Assembly (NCBI RefSeq): GCF_046524175.1
Contig: NZ_JBEFZF010000001.1
Span: 682,001 to 746,000 of the forward strand
Direction of reading: 5' to 3'
Length of the DNA: 64,000 bases
Origin: Spongiivirga sp046524175
GTDB taxonomy: Bacteria; Bacteroidota; Bacteroidia; Flavobacteriales; Flavobacteriaceae
Shown piece after piece: positions 59,967 through 64,000 of the stretch (positions are counted from its first letter, which is position 1; each line of letters starts with the position of its first letter). The notes under the pieces are model-generated. The model saw only the letters and a list, made by a program, of their open reading frames with translations, was not told the DNA's origin and made no database searches. The position numbers and the translations under genes were made by a program.

Positions 59967-60003
59967 CAAAGTAATCAATAATTTTACACTATTGATTACT
60001 TTG
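59967..60003. repeat. Perfect 14-bp inverted repeat at the start of the kinase operon
   Basis: CAAAGTAATCAATA (59967-59980), 9-nt loop, TATTGATTACTTTG (59990-60003). It lies between the end of the repeat protein gene (60021) and the kinase ATG (59961). No T tract follows, so it is an odd terminator; it would fold in the mRNA just before the start codon. Confidence 0.7.
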
Positions 60004-60020
60004 AATAGTAAATAAAGATG

Positions 60021-61382
60021 CTAATCCAGAGCTTTTAAAGCTCGACCATAATAAAGATCTGAACTAATATTTTTTGCCGCCTCCCGATATGCTTGACGGG
60101 TGCTTTCTGAGTTTACTTTTGGCGCTAATGACACTAAAAAACTTGAGGCGTAATGATCTGAACCAATTGATCTAGTTGCTTTTAGCACTTTAATTATTTG
60201 TTCATCGGTTAACCGATTATTCTTAACTAGTTTTTTTAGCATTGAGGACAAATAGTGATCCGAACTGATGTTATCACTTGCTATATCTAATAAGCGGTCC
60301 AAATTTTGATTTTCAAAATTGGTATCCATTAATTTACCAATAACCGTACTCATATAGTGATCAGAACTTATATCTGATATGGTAGTAAGAAAACTATCGT
60401 ATGCTTCTTTGGATATGTTGCGTTGACCCAGTGCTTTAGTTAATACTTGGGTTTTATAGTGATCAGATCCAATTGACTTGGTTAGTCTAATAACATTGGC
60501 CGTATTTTGGCTATCAAGATCTCGTTCCTTCATCACAGTAAGTAATACCTGTGTTAAATAATGATCGGATCCAATATCTTGAGTCATCTCTAATAATGAT
60601 TCTATTTGATCATTATTAATGCTTCCATTTTTTATAGCAGTTTTGAGAACTTTTGTTTTATAATGATCAGAACCTATACTGCTGCTTGCCTTTATATAAG
60701 CCGCTGTAGCAACCTCGCTATTTAGAAAGGATTCTTGATTACTTACAAGTATTCTAGTAAGATAATGATCTGAATCTACTTCCCTGCCGCTGGTATTTAT
60801 AACCTTTATGAGCTCTGAATTGTTTAGATTTTTAGCTAAAGCATGCTCAAAATAAGCGGTTTTTACATGATCACTATCTATTTGTTCTATTTCTTCAAGA
60901 ACAGCATCGATACCGCCTTTGTTATAAAATCTATTCACCCGTTTTTCAGCAGAAATAGTTGTTGATCTTACGACCTCAGTCAATACTTCCTTTAACCATT
61001 TTTTTCCTTCAGGAGAAAAGGATTGTTGCTTTCTACCAACATAATACTCTTTTACCAAACGACCATTTCGATCAGATTCGATCACAATTCGTCTTCGATT
61101 GCCAAATGTAGATTTGCGCAGGTCAAAATACCCACCAGCCGAGATAGCAACAATATCACTATCATCATCAGATAAGGTAATGTCTCCTTCATACTCTAAT
61201 TCGAAACGACTTTTACCATTACTATATTTAATAGTCGTTTTACCGTTATCACTATTGTTAATGGAATAAGAACGCTTTGTTTTCTTCTTTGAGTACTGTG
61301 AAGAAACAGGAATTGAAAAAATCAAACAGCTCACTAAAAGTACAGCAAACATTCTTGATTTTAGGTTGATTAGTGGTTTCAT
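60021..61382 (-). CDS. Exported protein with nine SDHY repeats
   Basis: 453 residues from ATG 61382 (MKPLINLKSRMFAVLLVSCLIF...), chosen for the signal peptide that ends near SSQ29. A beta-rich stretch (about 40-120) is followed by nine repeats of about 35 residues from about 170 to the end, each with (G/S)SDHYxxxxL (the last reads SSDLYY). The repeats look like pairs of helices (alpha-solenoid). Function unknown; exported to the periplasm or beyond. A LytTR-type direct repeat lies upstream, so it is the likely target of the adjacent two-component system. Confidence 0.8.
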   Translation of the reverse strand: MKPLINLKSRMFAVLLVSCLIFSIPVSSQYSKKKTKRSYSINNSDNGKTTIKYSNGKSRFELEYEGDITLSDDDSDIVAISAGGYFDLRKSTFGNRRRIVIESDRNGRLVKEYYVGRKQQSFSPEGKKWLKEVLTEVVRSTTISAEKRVNRFYNKGGIDAVLEEIEQIDSDHVKTAYFEHALAKNLNNSELIKVINTSGREVDSDHYLTRILVSNQESFLNSEVATAAYIKASSSIGSDHYKTKVLKTAIKNGSINNDQIESLLEMTQDIGSDHYLTQVLLTVMKERDLDSQNTANVIRLTKSIGSDHYKTQVLTKALGQRNISKEAYDSFLTTISDISSDHYMSTVIGKLMDTNFENQNLDRLLDIASDNISSDHYLSSMLKKLVKNNRLTDEQIIKVLKATRSIGSDHYASSFLVSLAPKVNSESTRQAYREAAKNISSDLYYGRALKALD

Positions 61383-61411
61383 AATTGTTCGTTTTTTGAT
61401 TAATGATGCCT

Positions 61412-61479
61412 CGAAAGTAGTCCTAATCATTAACACCTAAAAATGATATGTAGTGAACCGTCAGTTTTTTGTAGTGAAC
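61412..61479 (-). promoter_or_regulatory. LytTR-type direct repeat and promoter of the repeat-protein gene
   Basis: - strand GTTCACTACA occurs twice, at 61479-61470 and 61458-61449, exactly 21 bp apart (two helical turns). Downstream are a TTTT -33 region (61443-61440), a 20-bp spacer and a -7 box TACTTTCG (61419-61412). Paired repeats phased by about 21 bp just before the promoter are the usual layout for LytTR activators. Confidence 0.7.
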
Positions 61480-61498
61480 TGAAAATGTCATAAAACAT

Positions 61499-61527
61499 AA
61501 AAGCAAACTTATGTAAGCTTGCTTTTT
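61499..61527 (-). terminator. Terminator of the CHU_C protein gene
   Basis: 13-bp stem 61499-61511 / 61514-61526 (AAAAGCAA-x-CTTA / TAAG-x-TTGCTTTT). The A-C mismatch on the + strand is a G-U pair in - strand RNA, so it belongs to the - strand gene. Confidence 0.75.
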
Positions 61528-61547
61528 GAACCATGTTTTATGTTATG

Positions 61548-62474
61548 TTATTGTGCTATGGTAACAGCCCCTTTATGTAATAGCTTTCCTTTGTCTTGAA
61601 TGATATAAAAAACCACATTCCCAGCCCCCTTTAAACTACCTCCATTATTTAAAGGCCAGTTATTATCATACGAATTAGTATCCAGTAAAATCGTTCCATT
61701 TTGATTTAGTATGGTAACCCGAATGTCTTTGTTATTAGCATACTCTTTGGGTAACTCCCAATAATCATTATAACTGTCACCATTAGGGGAAACAATTGTT
61801 TGAATTCTTTTAGGTTGAGCCTGTGTCACATTAATTACATTGGAAAAGTCTAAGCCGGTACAGTCTCCATAAAAGGTAGATACATAATACAATCCTGGCT
61901 CAGTAATCTCAAGTTCAACACCATCGGTTTCTGCATAAAAACTACCATCTTTAAACCAATGGTATTTAAAATTGTCGTCACCGTTCACCAAAACACTAAT
62001 AGCAGTTTTAAAAGAACTTAACTCAACATCTTCATCATTATTAAGTATCAACTGTTCGTTAGCTATGGTGTATCCAGAAAAAGCTTCGGAGGGAATGCTA
62101 ATCGCGGTCGGAGAAGATGATTCTATTCTAATTTTATAGTTATCCCCATAAAGAGGTTCACCAAATTTAAACCTCACATATACTATGGATTCATTATTAC
62201 TTCCAGAAACGGTAGTCAATACTTCAACTAAGTCCACTAAAAAAACACCATCAGCATCTGATAATTCAACGGAAAACGTATTATTATCCGAAAAACGAGT
62301 TGGGTCTATTTCGAAGGCTAACTCATATTCAATTTCACTACCCACAACCGGGCAAACATCAGAGAAAAATAATTGTGGTTTGCCAATTAACTGCGCCTGT
62401 ACCGTCGCAAACATAAAGCACAACAAAGAAGTTGCATAAAAATGCCCCAAAAAGCGATTTCTTTTTCTTAACAT
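61548..62474 (-). CDS. Secreted protein with gliding-motility-associated C-terminal domain
   Basis: 308 residues. Signal peptide about 1-27 (FYATSLLCFMFATVQAQ). The middle is all-beta, PKD/Ig-like text (YYVSTFYGDCTGLDFSNVINVT). The last 85 residues, from IVSPNGDSYNDYWELPKEYANNKDIRVTILNQNG, are a CHU_C domain, the type B sorting signal of the type IX secretion system, so the protein is exported to the cell surface. At 308 residues it is very small for this group, which often exceeds 1000. Confidence 0.85.
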   Translation of the reverse strand: MLRKRNRFLGHFYATSLLCFMFATVQAQLIGKPQLFFSDVCPVVGSEIEYELAFEIDPTRFSDNNTFSVELSDADGVFLVDLVEVLTTVSGSNNESIVYVRFKFGEPLYGDNYKIRIESSSPTAISIPSEAFSGYTIANEQLILNNDEDVELSSFKTAISVLVNGDDNFKYHWFKDGSFYAETDGVELEITEPGLYYVSTFYGDCTGLDFSNVINVTQAQPKRIQTIVSPNGDSYNDYWELPKEYANNKDIRVTILNQNGTILLDTNSYDNNWPLNNGGSLKGAGNVVFYIIQDKGKLLHKGAVTIAQ

Positions 62475-62594
62475 ACTATAACCTTAGTTATCATATACAC
62501 ATGTAGGAGGTGTGCATATTTAACAATAGAGACCAAGAATCAGAGTTTTAGGGCTCACTCTATTTTGATCATTTCTGCTTACTGGTTGGAAGTG

Positions 62595-62625
62595 CCAAAA
62601 TACTATTTATTATGAAAAAGCCAAA
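62595..62625 (-). promoter_or_regulatory. Probable promoter of the CHU_C protein gene
   Basis: - strand TTTG (62625-62622), 19-bp spacer, TATTTTGG (62602-62595; one mismatch to TAnnTTTG). Gives a leader of about 110 nt. The gap 62475-62693 otherwise looks empty. Confidence 0.45.
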
Positions 62626-62693
62626 TAATTATTCGTTTTAAGCGAAGAGTATATCGATTAAAAACAAAATTTAATTTACTGAATAACAGATAT

Positions 62694-63971
62694 TTACAAT
62701 ATGTTAAGTTTATCTTTTATACGATTTAAAGATAAATTACCTATGCTACCTATATGAGAATGAGCGAGTTGCTTTGAAGGTTTATTTTTTTTTGAAAAAA
62801 CTTCATTTCCAACCTTTTTATAAGCCTCTCTAAATGATAATCCATCCAAAACAAGCCTGTTTACATTTTCAACGCTGTACATATCATCGTATTTTTCATC
62901 ATGTATCAATTCCTTGTTTACTTGAATATTTTTTACTGCATAATCTGCTATTTCCAAGCAGTCTTTCATGTTGTTAATTGCAGGAACAAGCAATTCTTTT
63001 AAAAGCTGAAGATCGCGATGATAACCACTAGGCAAATTCGTAGTTAAAAGTATTAGTTGATTGGGTAGTCCTTGTAGTACATTACACTTCGCTCGAATCA
63101 GCTCGAAAACATCGGGGTTTTTTTTATGTGGCATTATACTAGACCCTGTTGTAAATGCGTCATCTAGGGTGATAAAACCAAAATTTTGGCTATTGTATAG
63201 GCAAATGTCCATCGCAAATTTAGAAAGCGTTCCTGCTAGACTTGAAATACCATAAGCAAATGACTTTTCGAGCTTACCTCTACCCATTTGAGCCGCAACA
63301 ACATTCACCTTTAAATGATTAAAACCTAATAAGGTAGTAGTAAGTTCGCGGTCTATGGGAAATGAACTGCCATAACCGGCTGCACTTCCTAGTGGATTCT
63401 GATCGGCGATTTTAAAGGCAGCTTCCAGTAAATAGAGGTCATCAATAAAGCTTTCTGCATAAGCAGAAAACCATAAACCAAAAGAAGAAGGCATTGCAAC
63501 TTGTAAGTGTGTATACCCTGGTAACAGGTCATTTTCATGTTGCTCTGCTTTGACTAGCAATGTTTCAAAAAGCGATTTGGTTAGATTTTTAATTTGATCT
63601 ATCTCCTCTTTAACATATAAATGCAATGCGGTTAGTACTTGATCATTCCTAGATCGTGCCGTATGAATTTTTTTTCCGGACTCCCCATACTTTTCAGTCA
63701 GAAAATGCTCAATTTTAGAATGTACGTCTTCAAATTGTTCCTCAATGGTAAAAGTTCCAGATTCAACTTGTCTTAGTAGTTCATCTAAACCCTCAGTTAA
63801 ATTGGTAAGATCCGTTTGTGATATTAAATCTACTTTTTGAAGCATCGTAGCATGTGCTTTACTGGCGATAATATCATATTTTGCGATGAACTTATCCAAT
63901 TCTCGATCTTTACCTACGGTAAATGCTTCTATTTTATTATCAACTGTTATTCCTTTATCCCAAAGTTTCAT
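62694..63971 (-). CDS. argH: Argininosuccinate lyase
   Basis: 425 residues, complete inside the window. The fumarase/ASL superfamily signature is GSSIMPHKKNPDVFELIRAK with the catalytic Ser loop; HTARSRNDQVLTALHLYV and LPGYTHLQVAMPSSFGLW are the two other conserved regions (catalytic His in YTHLQ). It splits argininosuccinate into arginine and fumarate, the last step of arginine synthesis. It is about 30 residues shorter than the E. coli enzyme at the C-terminus. The remaining 29 bp to the window edge hold no gene; other arg genes may lie beyond. Confidence 0.96.
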   Translation of the reverse strand: MKLWDKGITVDNKIEAFTVGKDRELDKFIAKYDIIASKAHATMLQKVDLISQTDLTNLTEGLDELLRQVESGTFTIEEQFEDVHSKIEHFLTEKYGESGKKIHTARSRNDQVLTALHLYVKEEIDQIKNLTKSLFETLLVKAEQHENDLLPGYTHLQVAMPSSFGLWFSAYAESFIDDLYLLEAAFKIADQNPLGSAAGYGSSFPIDRELTTTLLGFNHLKVNVVAAQMGRGKLEKSFAYGISSLAGTLSKFAMDICLYNSQNFGFITLDDAFTTGSSIMPHKKNPDVFELIRAKCNVLQGLPNQLILLTTNLPSGYHRDLQLLKELLVPAINNMKDCLEIADYAVKNIQVNKELIHDEKYDDMYSVENVNRLVLDGLSFREAYKKVGNEVFSKKNKPSKQLAHSHIGSIGNLSLNRIKDKLNIL

Positions 63972-64000
63972 TATCTTATTTTTTAAAGAAGGGGATTGAA

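Noticed and set aside
1..64000. tRNA, rRNA, CRISPR, IS or phage elements
   Set aside because: Looked for by eye in all gene-free stretches; no cloverleaf, direct-repeat array, transposase or integrase was seen. A tRNAscan/CRISPR search could confirm.

Overview
This is a 64 kb chromosomal window from a member of the Bacteroidota, almost certainly family Flavobacteriaceae. The evidence is the AT-rich composition, promoters of the TTTG-N19/20-TAnnTTTG type, a gliding-motility (CHU_C / type IX secretion) C-terminal domain, BatA-type VWA and SatD/DUF3307 genes, a LytTR two-component cluster, and the order bcp - nth - sigma factor - uvrA. The genus cannot be set from this sequence alone. I saw no phage genes, IS elements, CRISPR arrays, rRNA or tRNA genes.

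Layout. 1-6.7 kb (+): end of an S10 carboxypeptidase, DoxX, GNAT, a GT2 glycosyltransferase, then BatA-type VWA protein, a dihydroorotase homologue that has lost its zinc ligands, an esterase and a small secreted protein. 6.8-17.6 kb: housekeeping and conserved unknowns (CPBP-like protein, PhnP-like hydrolase, bcp, an Fe-S-less nth, an ECF-like sigma factor, uvrA, membrane proteins). 17.8-30.1 kb (-): a 13-gene acyl-CoA catabolic cluster. Its core is a hydroxyacyl-CoA kinase plus acyl-CoA dehydrogenase pair that corresponds to the two halves of the eukaryotic fusion ACAD11. With it come a second acyl-CoA dehydrogenase, an enoyl-CoA isomerase-like protein, three SDRs, two MDRs, MaoC, DUF2855, a DUF1330-like protein and a haloalkane dehalogenase. 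A Crp/Fnr regulator lies directly upstream, and a perfect 20-bp palindrome precedes the first gene.

30.2-33.6 kb (-): a gene-poor regulatory island. It holds two paralogous MarR regulators and several tiny membrane or lipoprotein genes, three of which are under 60 residues. Three promoters carry the same 27-bp operator (TGT-N5-ACAAAATTTGT-N4-AACA) with the -33 box inside it, and three hairpins share the loop sequence GATTTGGG. This looks like a self-regulated duplicated cassette and is the most unusual part of the window.

33.7-40.3 kb: DUF72, SatD/DUF3307, DUF2461, cysE-cysM, truA-like and a small conserved gene. 40.3-48.5 kb (-): a complete his operon in the order hisG-D-C-B-H-(GNAT)-A-(DinB)-F-IE, preceded by an 18-codon leader peptide with four consecutive His codons and an attenuator hairpin. 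48.6-52.5 kb: an OmpA-like protein with an HhH partner, an EamA transporter and a helical-repeat protein. 52.6-56.9 kb (+): leuA-C-D-B, with leuA lacking the regulatory domain. 57.1-64 kb (-): a LytTR response regulator, a pseudo-histidine kinase, an intact histidine kinase, a repeat protein with an upstream 21-bp-phased direct repeat that looks like the LytTR target, a T9SS/CHU_C protein and argH.
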